Below the pieces are notes generated by a model. The model had not been told where the DNA came from. It did not search any database and worked only from the letters and a program-made list of their open reading frames with translations. Of a DNA stretch of 64,000 bases, positions 26,545-35,527 are shown piece by piece. This stretch comes from G963668185 sp963668185 (GTDB lineage Bacteria; Chloroflexota; Dehalococcoidia; Lucifugimonadales; G963668185): positions 2,715,408 through 2,779,407 of the forward strand of contig OY764162.1 of NCBI GenBank assembly GCA_963668185.1, read 5' to 3'. The translations under genes were made by a program, and so were the position numbers. How positions within the stretch are numbered: position 1 is the first letter of the stretch; each line of letters opens with the position of its first letter.

Positions 26545-27729
26545 ATGGCTATTCATCTTGTAGACGACCGATGGGATGCACAGTTCGACGAAGCCTTGCG
26601 TGATGACAATAGCGCGCTCAGGATCATTTGTCCGTTCATCAAGGTGGGGGCCATTGAACGGCTGTTAGATCACAAGCCAAACAACATTCGAGTTATCACT
26701 CGGTTCAATCTCGCGGACTTCGCGGGAGGCGTCAGCGACATTGCTGCCTTACGGAAGCTACTCGATGCTGGCGCCAAGATTCGCGGAGTACAGAACCTTC
26801 ACGCCAAACTGTACATCTTCGGCAAGGGCCGGGCGATCCTCACTTCAGCCAACCTCACCGCAGCCGCCCTAAGCAGGAACCAAGAGTTCGGGATGATTGC
26901 GGAGAACGAGCCGAACATTGTCAATGAGTGCCGAGACTACTTCAGCAACCTATGGAACCAAGCTGGGAAAAATTTGCAGAGGGGACAATTGGATGGTTGG
27001 GCTGAGAGAGTAACCTCTCACAATCTGCTGGACGGGGCTGCCAGAGAATTTGGCAACCTACAGGATTATGGCACCAAGGTTGGTCTGTCCGAGCTACCAT
27101 CTTCTAAAGTGCCTCAAGCTGTCGCTCACGCAAGTCAGTCATTCGTTAAATTTGGCGGTTATAGCAATGATCGCAGGCCCTTGACAGTACAAACCATAGA
27201 CATGGTCAAGAGCGGAGGCTCCCACTGGGCTGTCTGCTACCCAATCAATAGGCGGCCGCGCAGAGTGAGGGACAATGCCGTTATCTTCGTCGCCCTACTG
27301 ACCCGTGACTCAGGAGGGACTGCGGATATCCACATCTTCGGCAGGGCCATAGGCATGGAATACAAGGAAGTCAGAGATGACGCGACTACGAGCGAGATAA
27401 GGGACCGAAGTTGGAAAGACCGCTACCCTCACTACATTCGCGTGCATCAAGCTGAATTCGTTGACGGAACTTTGGAGAACGGCATTTCATTAAATGAACT
27501 TATGAAGGAACTCAAGGCCAATTCATTTGCAACCACACAACGCAATGCTGCTAGTGGCGAAGGAAACACCGATCCGCGAAAGGCATACCTGAGACAACCG
27601 GACGTCGAACTTTCCCAAGAAGGCTTCTCGTGGCTTGCCGAACGGCTCCAAGAGGCATTCGAAACCTACGGCAAGATCCCACAAGAAGATATCAATGCAC
27701 TTGACTGGCCTGATGTTGCAAGCAACTAA
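26545..27729 (+). CDS. Phospholipase D-like nuclease family protein
   Basis: A 394-residue protein with a single N-terminal PLD-type motif: HAKLYIF (H86, K88) followed by TSANLTAAAL. One HKD motif per chain implies dimeric catalysis, as in BfiI/NgoFVII-type restriction nucleases and related helicase-associated domains. The C-terminal 240 residues are unassigned. Base composition is less GC-rich than its neighbours, and it stands alone between ispD and the YcaQ-like gene, which suggests acquisition. A restriction or defence role is possible but unproven. Confidence 0.7.
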   Translation: MAIHLVDDRWDAQFDEALRDDNSALRIICPFIKVGAIERLLDHKPNNIRVITRFNLADFAGGVSDIAALRKLLDAGAKIRGVQNLHAKLYIFGKGRAILTSANLTAAALSRNQEFGMIAENEPNIVNECRDYFSNLWNQAGKNLQRGQLDGWAERVTSHNLLDGAAREFGNLQDYGTKVGLSELPSSKVPQAVAHASQSFVKFGGYSNDRRPLTVQTIDMVKSGGSHWAVCYPINRRPRRVRDNAVIFVALLTRDSGGTADIHIFGRAIGMEYKEVRDDATTSEIRDRSWKDRYPHYIRVHQAEFVDGTLENGISLNELMKELKANSFATTQRNAASGEGNTDPRKAYLRQPDVELSQEGFSWLAERLQEAFETYGKIPQEDINALDWPDVASN

Positions 27730-27747
27730 TAGTAGGACGTCGCGCCA

Positions 27748-29007
27748 TCACTCCACCCGCCCCGATCGCAGGCTGGCCCGCCAGGCGGCGGGCTTGCGGC
27801 GGCTGTACCTGACGCGGGATGCGCCCAGGAAGCGGGCCAGGTCTTCTATCGTGCGGGCGGTGGCGGCACCGATTTCGGAGGCGGGCTTTGCGTCTTCTTC
27901 GGCGTGGACGGCGTTCACGATCAGCGTGCCGGTCTTGCGGTCCATCTTGGGATCGACGCGTCCGACGAGCCTGTCGCCGTGCAGGATGGGCATTACGTAG
28001 TAGCCGTACTTGCGCTTGGCCTTCGGGACGTATATCTCGATCGTGAAGTCGAAGTCCCACATGGCCAGCGTACGGGCGCGGTCACAGATCAGGTTGTCGA
28101 ACGGCGACAGCAGAACCGTGCGCGGATACCAGTCACGTTCTAGCTTGTCCAAGAGCGGGATATCGTCCGCGTGGATGAACCAGTCGCCGCGCCATGCCCC
28201 AGACTCGTCCACGATCTTCGCTCGTAAGACCATGTCCTCGTTCACCAGGTCCTGCAGCGCGTCGGCGATTCCGTCGTAGTGGCCGCGCACGAAGTGGCTG
28301 CGTATGTGGGACTGCGTGCCGACTCCGAGCGCCTTCAGCGAGATCTGCGCCGCCCGGCGGACGGCCTCGGCCCTCGGCAGCCGCTCAAGGTCGATCCAGT
28401 CAGGCGCCCAATGCTCGGTCAGCGTCCAGTATCGGCGCAGGCCCTCGCGCCGGGCGACCATCGCTTCGCCGCTCGTCCACAGGTGGCCGAGCATCCAGCC
28501 AACGTCGTTGCCTGTGCCCCAGCCGGTCACCGGGCCCCTCGGTTCTGCGGCGGGAGTGAACTCCGATATCTGGTCGGACGTCATCGGCGGGTTGTCGCGG
28601 AGCGCCGCGAGCACTTGCTCCCGAAGTTCGGCGTGGTCGCGCAGCCACTCGCGTACCCGCTCGTCCCACTTGCTGCCCCCGGTGTGCGCCGCTCTCATCT
28701 GCGAGTTGTGGATCGGGTAGTTATCCGTCAACACGATCGAGGCCGCGTGCGCCCAGTACTCGAACAGCCGCTTCTCTTTCCAGAGCGCGGTATGAAGTTG
28801 CTCGGGGTCGTACTGGCCGAGCCTGCTCCACAGCACGAGGTACTGTGTGCGCTCCACGGCGCGAATGGGGTCGATTTGGAGGCAGCCCAGATCCCGTACT
28901 AGATCGACGATGCCGTTGGGAGTGGCCTCGGGACGCGGCCCAGCGAGCCGTTGCTTTGTGATTGCCAGCCGGCGGGCCTGCGTGGGTGTGATCTCGATCG
29001 CGCTCAT
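27748..29007 (-). CDS. Winged-helix DNA glycosylase, YcaQ/AlkZ-like (HTH_42)
   Basis: A 419-residue protein of the HTH_42 family, whose characterised members (AlkZ, YcaQ) unhook interstrand crosslinks and alkylated bases. The catalytic QxD-type motif is seen in GCLQIDPIRAVERTQYLVLW, and the family segments LFEYWAHAASIV and SPFDNLICDR are present. ATG at 29007 is chosen; a 12-residue extension upstream is possible. It is divergent from the oxidase gene, 111 bp apart. Confidence 0.83.
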   Translation of the reverse strand: MSAIEITPTQARRLAITKQRLAGPRPEATPNGIVDLVRDLGCLQIDPIRAVERTQYLVLWSRLGQYDPEQLHTALWKEKRLFEYWAHAASIVLTDNYPIHNSQMRAAHTGGSKWDERVREWLRDHAELREQVLAALRDNPPMTSDQISEFTPAAEPRGPVTGWGTGNDVGWMLGHLWTSGEAMVARREGLRRYWTLTEHWAPDWIDLERLPRAEAVRRAAQISLKALGVGTQSHIRSHFVRGHYDGIADALQDLVNEDMVLRAKIVDESGAWRGDWFIHADDIPLLDKLERDWYPRTVLLSPFDNLICDRARTLAMWDFDFTIEIYVPKAKRKYGYYVMPILHGDRLVGRVDPKMDRKTGTLIVNAVHAEEDAKPASEIGAATARTIEDLARFLGASRVRYSRRKPAAWRASLRSGRVE

Positions 29008-29118
29008 TGTGGACGCAGGAATGGTACCGACAGCCTCGCCCACGCTTCAACCGGTGTCCCTTAGCCTTTGGCGCCAGACTGCTGTATTCTGGGCCACACT
29101 AACTCAAGGGCGTAAGGC

Positions 29119-30258
29119 ATGGCGAACTCAAGCGACGTTGTGATCATTGGCGGGGGAGCGGCGGGGAGCGCGACAGCGTACTTCCTGGCGCTGGAGGGCG
29201 TCAAGTCCACGATTGTCGAGGCCGACGCTGTGGCCTCGCAGGCGTCAGGGTACGCGGCAGGGCAGCTAAGCCCGCTCTGGGGGCCGGAGGTCCAGGCGCC
29301 GCTACTGGCCGACGCTTTTCAGTTCCACCTGGACCACAACAACGATCTCATCGAGCGCTCCGGGGTCGACTTTCATCCCAAGTTCATCCACCAACTCAGG
29401 GTCTCCTTCGATGAGGAGGAGACTCCGGCGCTGCACGACTTCTTCAAGGAACGGTCAAAGGCGCTCCGCAGCCTGCAGGCGACCCATCCTTATGCCAAGA
29501 ACATGTCGTTCTCCATGCTATCGCGGGAAGATGCGCTCTCGATGGAGCCGAGACTGTCCCCAGAGGTGGTATCGGCAGTTGACGTTTACGGAATACTGGC
29601 CGTCGATCCGTACCAGCACACCCTCAGCGTATTCATGGCCGCCGAGAGCATGGGCGCGACGCTGCGCCAGGCCAGGGCGGTCGGCGTACGGCAAGACGGC
29701 GGGCGTGTGACGGCCGTTGTGCTTGAGAGCGGCGAGATATCCTGCGAAACGCTGGTCGTAGCCGCTGGGCCGTGGAGCGGCGAGGCGGGCGGCTGGTTGG
29801 GCATCGACGTGCCGGTCGTGCCGCTGCGGGGCGAGCTGCTTCACGTGGATCTCCCCGGACCTCCTATCGAAGTCGATCTGGGCGGTGGCGGCGCGACGTT
29901 CTTCCCGCGCTCCGACGGCCTCGTCCGCGTCGGCAGCACGATGGAGCACCGGGGCTTCGACCGGACGCCGGACCCGGCCGTGGCCAGCCGCCTGCTGGAG
30001 GGAGCCGTGCGGCTGATGCCCTGCATGGAAGACGCGCAGCTTATCCGGCAGACGGTCTGCCTTCGGCCTCTAACGCCGGACCACGCGCCGATCATTGGGA
30101 GGGACCCAGGTTGGGACAACGTGTTCCTTAACACCGGCGCGGGCAGCAAGGGCATCCTCCTGGGACTGGCGATGGGCAAGGCCACAGCCGACTTGATAAT
30201 GGCAGGGGAGACTGACGTGCCGATCGAGGCGTCTTCGCCGGATCGTTTCGCGGCCTAG
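29119..30258 (+). CDS. FAD-dependent amino-acid/glycine oxidase-like (DAO family)
   Basis: A 379-residue flavoprotein. The N-terminal FAD motif is VVIIGGGAAGSATAYFLALEG and the substrate domain includes LVVAAGPWSGEAGGWLGI, PLRGELLHVDLPG and the closing LNTGAGSKGILLGLAMGKATADL, all typical of DAO/ThiO/sarcosine-oxidase proteins. It probably oxidises a small amine or amino acid; the acceptor (oxygen or chain) cannot be told. It stands alone on the plus strand. Confidence 0.83.
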   Translation: MANSSDVVIIGGGAAGSATAYFLALEGVKSTIVEADAVASQASGYAAGQLSPLWGPEVQAPLLADAFQFHLDHNNDLIERSGVDFHPKFIHQLRVSFDEEETPALHDFFKERSKALRSLQATHPYAKNMSFSMLSREDALSMEPRLSPEVVSAVDVYGILAVDPYQHTLSVFMAAESMGATLRQARAVGVRQDGGRVTAVVLESGEISCETLVVAAGPWSGEAGGWLGIDVPVVPLRGELLHVDLPGPPIEVDLGGGGATFFPRSDGLVRVGSTMEHRGFDRTPDPAVASRLLEGAVRLMPCMEDAQLIRQTVCLRPLTPDHAPIIGRDPGWDNVFLNTGAGSKGILLGLAMGKATADLIMAGETDVPIEASSPDRFAA

Positions 30259-30332
30259 CGGCACTGGTGCGGCCAGGCAGCTACTTACTATCTTAGACAG
30301 TGGCAGCGCATCTACCGCAACGACGGCACTTG

Positions 30333-30584
30333 CTATCCTGACTCCAAGCCAAAAATTTTCACGCAAGCATCTACGTCCTCAATCTCAGCTTCCTCATCCA
30401 GCCACTCGCGCGCTTCATCAAAGCTGATAACCTCTATCCTAAAGGAAGTAGCCAAGAAATATGTTTGCGACTCCGTTACGTATAGCTGTACCCGTGGCAC
30501 AATAGAATCAAAGATGTCTATCTTTGTCGCGAGTAATCTAGCCGTCTCGGTGTCATACAGCTTGCCTTCAATCACACGTCGCAC
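30333..30584 (-). CDS. Small hypothetical protein (GKLYDTETA motif)
   Basis: An 83-residue protein starting MRRVIEGKLYDTETARLLATK, then predicted beta strands and an acidic C-terminal helix (DEAREWLDEEAEIEDVD). Short proteins with the (I)xGKxYDTETA opening are common on mobile or accessory DNA, function unknown. The gene is less GC-rich than purA next to it. Confidence 0.55.
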   Translation of the reverse strand: MRRVIEGKLYDTETARLLATKIDIFDSIVPRVQLYVTESQTYFLATSFRIEVISFDEAREWLDEEAEIEDVDACVKIFGLESG

Positions 30585-30604
30585 ATCTTTCTCCTCTTTT
30601 CCGA

Positions 30605-31891
30605 TCAGACGACGGGGCGGACGGTGACGGTCTCGTGGCGGTTGGGGCCGGTTGAGATTACGTCGATACGCCTGCCGACCTGCTCCTCAATGAGGGCTAT
30701 GTAGGCTCTGGCGCGGTTCGGAAGGTCTTCGAGCCGCGTAGCGCCGGCCGTGGGCCTGTCCCAGCCGGGGAACGTTTCGTAAATCGGGGTGCACCTTTCG
30801 AGCGTGGCCGAACTGCCGGGGAAGTCGCGGACGATGCGGCCGTCCAACTCGTACGCTGTGCAGACCTGGATTTCGTCGAAGCCGTCCAGCACATCGAGGC
30901 GCGTCAGGATCAGGGACGTGTACCCGTTTATGCGAGTACTGTACCGGGCGACCACGCAGTCGAACCAGCCCACGCGGCGCGGCCTGCCGGTCGTGGTGCC
31001 GAACTCCTGGGCGAGGTCGCGCACGCGGTCGCCGGTCTTGCCGTGCAGCTCGGTCACGAACGGGCCGGCGCCGACGCGGGTGCTGTACGCCTTGAACACG
31101 CCGAGTATCGTATCGATCTGGCCGGGGAGCAGGCCCAGGCCGGTGCACGCGCCGCCGATGGTGGGGTGGGACGACGTGACAAACGGGTACGTGCCGTGGT
31201 CGAGGTCAAGCATCGCGCCCTGCGCGCCCTCCAGCAGGACGCGCTTGCCGGCCGTTACGGCGTCGAAAACCATGTGCTCGACGGGGCCGATGTACGGCGC
31301 GAGGTTGAGCGCCCACGTCTTGCACTTCTCGTACACGTCTTCCAGCGGCACCTCCTCGCCGCCGTAGAGCCTGGTGATCAGCGCGTTGGCGTGACCGACC
31401 GCGCCGGTGAGCCGCAGGTACAGCGCTTCCAGGTCGGTGAGGTCGGCGGCCCTGATGCCGATGCGCGCGGCCTTGTCGGTGTAGGCGGGCCCGATGCCCT
31501 TGCCTGTGGTGCCGATGGCGTCCTCGCCCTTCGCCTTCTCGGACAGTTCGTCAAGCACCACGTGGTACGGCATCACAAGGTGCGCTCGCTCACTGACCAC
31601 GAGGCGGCCCGTCAGGTCTATGCCGCGGGTCTCCATCGACGTGATCTCTTCCAGAAGGGCGTCCGGGTCCACGACCACGCCGTTGCCGATGACGCAGGTG
31701 GTCTGGGGCCAGAAGATGCCGGAAGGGATCAGGTGGAGCGCGAACTTGCCCTGCGGGTTCATGACGGTGTGGCCGGCGTTGTTGCCGCCGGAGAAGCGGG
31801 CGACGATGTCCGCGTCCTCGGAGAGGAAGTCGATTATCTTCCCTTTGCCTTCGTCGCCCCACTGTGCGCCAAGCACTGCATAGACCGGCAT
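30605..31891 (-). CDS. purA: Adenylosuccinate synthetase
   Basis: PurA joins IMP and aspartate using GTP in AMP synthesis. The 428-residue protein starts MPVYAVLGAQWGDEGKGK (GTP loop), with GNNAGHT, GTTGKGIGPAY and the C-terminal STGPNRHETV. ATG at 31891 gives the canonical start; the longer frame includes repeat-derived sequence upstream and is not used. Confidence 0.97.
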   Translation of the reverse strand: MPVYAVLGAQWGDEGKGKIIDFLSEDADIVARFSGGNNAGHTVMNPQGKFALHLIPSGIFWPQTTCVIGNGVVVDPDALLEEITSMETRGIDLTGRLVVSERAHLVMPYHVVLDELSEKAKGEDAIGTTGKGIGPAYTDKAARIGIRAADLTDLEALYLRLTGAVGHANALITRLYGGEEVPLEDVYEKCKTWALNLAPYIGPVEHMVFDAVTAGKRVLLEGAQGAMLDLDHGTYPFVTSSHPTIGGACTGLGLLPGQIDTILGVFKAYSTRVGAGPFVTELHGKTGDRVRDLAQEFGTTTGRPRRVGWFDCVVARYSTRINGYTSLILTRLDVLDGFDEIQVCTAYELDGRIVRDFPGSSATLERCTPIYETFPGWDRPTAGATRLEDLPNRARAYIALIEEQVGRRIDVISTGPNRHETVTVRPVV

Positions 31892-31946
31892 ACTTGTACT
31901 CCTGACTGTGGCCCGTTGAGGGTGGCCCTGCAATCGCCGCTTTGGC

Positions 31947-31983
31947 CCCATCCTAACCTTCCCCAGCAGACTGGGGAAGGGAC
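31947..31983. repeat. REP-type palindromic repeat (CTTCCCCAG family)
   Basis: Core stem-loop at 31958-31979 with CCCCATCC flank, in the gap between purA and the downstream aminotransferase. Opposite orientation to the copies at 18.5, 19.6 and 23.8 kb. Confidence 0.85.
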
Positions 31984-32018
31984 TCGGGAAGACAGCGGAG
32001 AGGGCTAGGTTGGTTAGC

Positions 32019-33386
32019 CTACGACGTTATGCCGAGGTCGTGTTCGACGGCGCCGAGGGCGCTGTCCAGGCCCGCGGTGATGGTGTCCACGTCCGACCGC
32101 TCGATGCAGAGCGGCGGGGTTATCGACAGCACACTCCCCAGCGGGCGAAGGATGAGTCCTTCGGCCTTCAGGTAGCCGATAATCCTATCGGCCAGCCTGG
32201 CTTCGGGCGGGAAGGGATCCTTCGAGCCGCGGTCCTTGACTAGCTCCATCGCGAGCATCAGGCCCTTGCCCCGGACTTCGCCGATCATCGGGTGCTCTTC
32301 CTGGAGTTCCTCAAGGCGGTCCAGGAAGTAGGCCCCTACCTCGGCGGAGTTCTCCACTAGATTCTCCTGCTCGATTATCTCGATGTTCTTGACGGCGGCG
32401 GCGGACGTGACCGGATGCCCGCCGGCTGTGAGGGCGGCGCGGAAGAAGTTGTCGCCGCCGGCGAAGGCGTCCGCGACTTCGGTTGTGGCGATTGCGGCGC
32501 CTACCGGGGCGTAGGAACTGACGATGCCCTTGGCCACGGTCATGATGTCCGGCGCGACGTCCCAGTGCTCTACGCCGAACCAGCGGCCTGTGCGCCCGAA
32601 GCCGGTCACGACCTCGTCCGCGATGAGCAGCACGCCGTGCCTGTCGCATATGTCCCGCAGCATCGGCCAGTACTCATCGCCGGGAACCATCGCGGCTCCG
32701 GCGATCGGCTCGGCGATGACGGCGGCCACCGACCTGGGGTCGTTCGACTCTATCAGCCGCTCCACGGCCTCCGCGCAGCGCACGGCGCACTCGGACGGCG
32801 TTTCGCCGCCGAGTTCGCACCGGTACGGGTGCGGCTGCGGAGCGTGAAGTGTCCCGACGGGGGCCGGCTCGTAGTCGAAGCGGCTGAAGTCGCCGCCGCC
32901 CAGCCACAGCACGCCGCCGGTCGCGCCGTGGTAGGAGCGCCTCCGGCTGATCACTTTATAGCGGCCGGGGTCTCCACGGCGGTTGTGGTAGCCCTTCGCG
33001 ATCCTGACCGCGACTTCGTTGGCCTCGGAGCCGCCGGACACCAGCCACGTGCGGCTGAGGTCGCCGGGCGTGACCTGGGCCAGCTTTTCGACGAGACGAA
33101 CGGCCGGCTCGGTGGCCGAGCCCTGGGCGTAGTAGGCGGCCCTGTTCATCTGCTCGTACATGGCGTCGGCGATCTCGGTCCGACCGTAGCCGACGTTGAT
33201 CGACGCCAGGCCGCCGTTAACGTCGATCAACGACCTACCTTCCGAGTCGGTGACCCGGATGCCGGAGCCCTCGACGATGATCGGAGGGTCGCCCTCCTCG
33301 GCCATCCTGATCCAGTCCATGTTGGCCATCCAGAGATGGTCCAGCGCGGCCTGGCGCAGCGATTCAGTTGTGGTTGTGTCTGCCAT
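32019..33386 (-). CDS. Class III aminotransferase (PLP), copy A
   Basis: A 455-residue fold-type I aminotransferase of the omega/beta-alanine-pyruvate or GABA type. Visible features are GGSEANEVAVRIAK, SYHGATGGVLW, LLIADEVVTGFGRTG (PLP Asp) and the Schiff-base Lys in TVAKGIVSSY. The GDEYWPMLRDICDRHG segment is shared with copy B. Substrate cannot be fixed from the sequence. It is followed by purA on the same strand, with a repeat between. Confidence 0.87.
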   Translation of the reverse strand: MADTTTTESLRQAALDHLWMANMDWIRMAEEGDPPIIVEGSGIRVTDSEGRSLIDVNGGLASINVGYGRTEIADAMYEQMNRAAYYAQGSATEPAVRLVEKLAQVTPGDLSRTWLVSGGSEANEVAVRIAKGYHNRRGDPGRYKVISRRRSYHGATGGVLWLGGGDFSRFDYEPAPVGTLHAPQPHPYRCELGGETPSECAVRCAEAVERLIESNDPRSVAAVIAEPIAGAAMVPGDEYWPMLRDICDRHGVLLIADEVVTGFGRTGRWFGVEHWDVAPDIMTVAKGIVSSYAPVGAAIATTEVADAFAGGDNFFRAALTAGGHPVTSAAAVKNIEIIEQENLVENSAEVGAYFLDRLEELQEEHPMIGEVRGKGLMLAMELVKDRGSKDPFPPEARLADRIIGYLKAEGLILRPLGSVLSITPPLCIERSDVDTITAGLDSALGAVEHDLGITS

Positions 33387-33395
33387 TGGGCGCTC

Positions 33396-33431
33396 CTGAA
33401 TCTGGATTCCGGCCTTCGCCGGAATGACGGA
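33396..33431. repeat. Dispersed repeat, GGATTCCGG-CCGGAATGAC family
   Basis: The inverted repeat GGATTCCGGCCTTCG-CCGGAATGAC followed by GGAGG lies between the two aminotransferase genes. Related units occur at about 35384 and 57772, and inside the repeat-built gene at about 54574 and 54686. Confidence 0.75.
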
Positions 33432-33493
33432 GGCTATGCAAAGGTCTCCACGTGGGGGGAGAAGGCACTACAAATGGGTTTTGGAAAGGCCGT

Positions 33494-34876
33494 CTAGACC
33501 ATGCGCGAGATGCCTAACTCCCCTTCCATTTCCCAGAGGGCGAGGTCGATGGCGTGGACCATCTCGTCGGCCTCGTCCCTTGTCATGCAGAGAGGCGGCC
33601 CCACGGTGATCATGTCCTTGCGCGGCCTCAGGACCAGCCCATGCTTCTTGAATTTTTCCAAAAGCCGGTCACCGAGACGGGCCTCAGGAGGGAACTTCTC
33701 CTTCGTGTCCCGGTCAGCGACGAACTCCACGGCGTTGAGCATCCCGATTCCCCGCACGTCTCCGACGATCGGGTGGTCCATCATGAGGCCTTCGAGTTGC
33801 TCTTTGATGTACGCGCCGATTGTTGCCGCGTTCTGGACGAGGTCCTCTCTCTCCATGATCTCGATGTTCTTGAGGGCTGCCGCCGCGGCCACGGGGTGCC
33901 CGCTGAAGGTGAGGATGTGGCTGAGGCGGTCCTCTCCGCCGGCGAGGTAGTCCGCGATCTCGCGCTTGACGACCGCCGCGGCGATCGGCATGTAGGCGCT
34001 GGAGATGCCCTTGGCCACGGTCATGATGTCCGGCGTCACGTCCCAGTGCTGGAGGCCGAACCACTTGCCGGTGCGCCCGAACCCGGTGATGACCTCGTCC
34101 GCGATGAGCAGGACGTCGTGCCTGTCGCAGATGTCGCGAAGCATCGGCCAGTACTCGTCGCCCGGCACGGCGGCGCCGGATAGCTGCGACACCGGCTCGG
34201 CGATGACGGCGGCGATCGTGTGGGCGCCGTAGAACGCGATCAACTCCTCGACGGCCTCCGCGCACCTGACGGCGCACTCGGACGGCGTCGCGCCGCCGCG
34301 CTCGCACCTGTACGGGTTCGGCTGCGGCGCGTGGACCATGCCCGGGTGCTCGGGGCCGAACTCGTCGCGCTCCGTGGGCTGGTAGCCGCCGAGCCACATC
34401 ACGCCGCCGGTCATGCCGTGGTAGGAGCCGCGGCGGCTGATGATGCGGAAGCGCCCTGACTCTCCGCGCCTGCGCCAGTAAGCGCGAGCGATCTTGAGCG
34501 CGGTCTCGTTGGCCTCGGAGCCGCCGGACGTCGGGAAGACGCGGTCTAGGCTGCCGGGCGCAAGCTCCGCGACCTTGGCGGCGAGGCGTACCGTCGGCTC
34601 CGTGGTCGAGCCGTTCGGGAAGTACGGCAGGCGACCGGCCTGCTCGCGCACCGCCTCGGCGATCTCGGTGCGACCATAGCCGACGTTGACGCAGTTGTAG
34701 CCGCCGTTTACGTCGATCCATCTATTGCCCTCGGCGTCCGTGATTCTCACGCCGCTTGCGCCGGTCATTATCAGCGGGTCGCCTTCTTCGGCCATGCGCA
34801 CCCAGTCTCGGTTGTGCATCCACAGGTGCCTGAGCGCGGCCTGCCTCAGGTCTTCGGCTGTTGTGTTGGTCGCCAT
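33494..34876 (-). CDS. Class III aminotransferase (PLP), copy B
   Basis: A 460-residue paralogue of the neighbouring copy A, with the same landmarks: GGSEANETALKIARAYW, SYHGMTGGVMW, LLIADEVITGFGRTG and Schiff-base Lys in TVAKGISSAY. N-termini are nearly the same (LRQAALRHLWMHNRDW against LRQAALDHLWMANMDW). ATG at 34876 is preceded by GAGAGGTG. The two probably arose by tandem duplication and may act on related omega-amino acids. Confidence 0.87.
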   Translation of the reverse strand: MATNTTAEDLRQAALRHLWMHNRDWVRMAEEGDPLIMTGASGVRITDAEGNRWIDVNGGYNCVNVGYGRTEIAEAVREQAGRLPYFPNGSTTEPTVRLAAKVAELAPGSLDRVFPTSGGSEANETALKIARAYWRRRGESGRFRIISRRGSYHGMTGGVMWLGGYQPTERDEFGPEHPGMVHAPQPNPYRCERGGATPSECAVRCAEAVEELIAFYGAHTIAAVIAEPVSQLSGAAVPGDEYWPMLRDICDRHDVLLIADEVITGFGRTGKWFGLQHWDVTPDIMTVAKGISSAYMPIAAAVVKREIADYLAGGEDRLSHILTFSGHPVAAAAALKNIEIMEREDLVQNAATIGAYIKEQLEGLMMDHPIVGDVRGIGMLNAVEFVADRDTKEKFPPEARLGDRLLEKFKKHGLVLRPRKDMITVGPPLCMTRDEADEMVHAIDLALWEMEGELGISRMV

Positions 34877-35527
34877 CTGGCACCTCTCATGGGTCTGGGA
34901 CTGCCGGAACGCCGGCAATCAAGTTTACGCCCGCGCCATTGGGGCGGCAACAGCGCGGCGGCCGGCGGCCTGCTCATGGTTCGACAGGCCCCTTCGTCTT
35001 CGCTCAGGACAGGGTCAGGGCGAACGAAACGGGACCGGGCAGGCGCGCCAGCGCAAGGCCTGGGGAGCTCAGGCCGGCGTAGGTTGTCTCATTTTGTTTC
35101 ATTTTGTCTCATCCCCTATCTGGCGGGCCGGGCCGGCGAGACGGCGATGAGACGCTTTTGAGACGGATTTGAAGCAGAAATGAGACATTTTGAGACGATT
35201 ATGAGACAGTGGCCTGGGGGCGCGGCGATGGGATGTCCGGTACTCGGCAGCGCGTGGTTTGCGTTGTTGTGGTTTGCGTTGTTAATGTACATGCGGCTAT
35301 CTTAGCACACTAGTTCGCGGAAGGGCAAGGGGCGCTACAGTAACTGTTCAGAGTCGATGCGTTGAACGCCCCGCATCACCCCTGGATACCGGCCTGCGCC
35401 GGTATGACGGAGAGGCCGGCCCTTCGACAAGCTCAGGGCGAACGCACTTGCATCTCATTGAGGCTGAACTGTTACTTGAGGACTGCTGGCGGCACTTGGA
35501 ATCGCTGGGAGTGGTAAGCTTATTGGG
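34877..35527. other. 650-bp intergenic region rich in repeats
   Basis: No credible gene is seen. It holds a TGGTTCGACAGG element (34976-35026), a dense GTCTC/GAGAC field (35085-35206), a direct repeat of GGTTTGCGTTGTT (35256-35285), an inverted-repeat element with CCGGTATGAC (35384-35412) and another CTTCGACAAGCTCAGG unit (35416-35446). Confidence 0.7.
35085..35206. repeat. GTCTC/GAGAC repeat field with inverted arms
   Basis: The left arm has TTGTCTCATTTTG, TTTCATTTTG and TCTCAT in tandem. After about 30 bp of GC-rich sequence the right arm has six GAGAC units, most preceded by TG or ATG (ATGAGACGC, TTTTGAGACGG, AAATGAGACA, TTTTGAGACG, TATGAGACA). The arms are imperfect inverted copies and spacing is close to 10-20 bp. 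It could be an operator array or a large stem-loop. Confidence 0.6.

Noticed and set aside
32415..33497. 360-codon plus-strand frame
   Set aside because: Antisense to the class III aminotransferase copy A.
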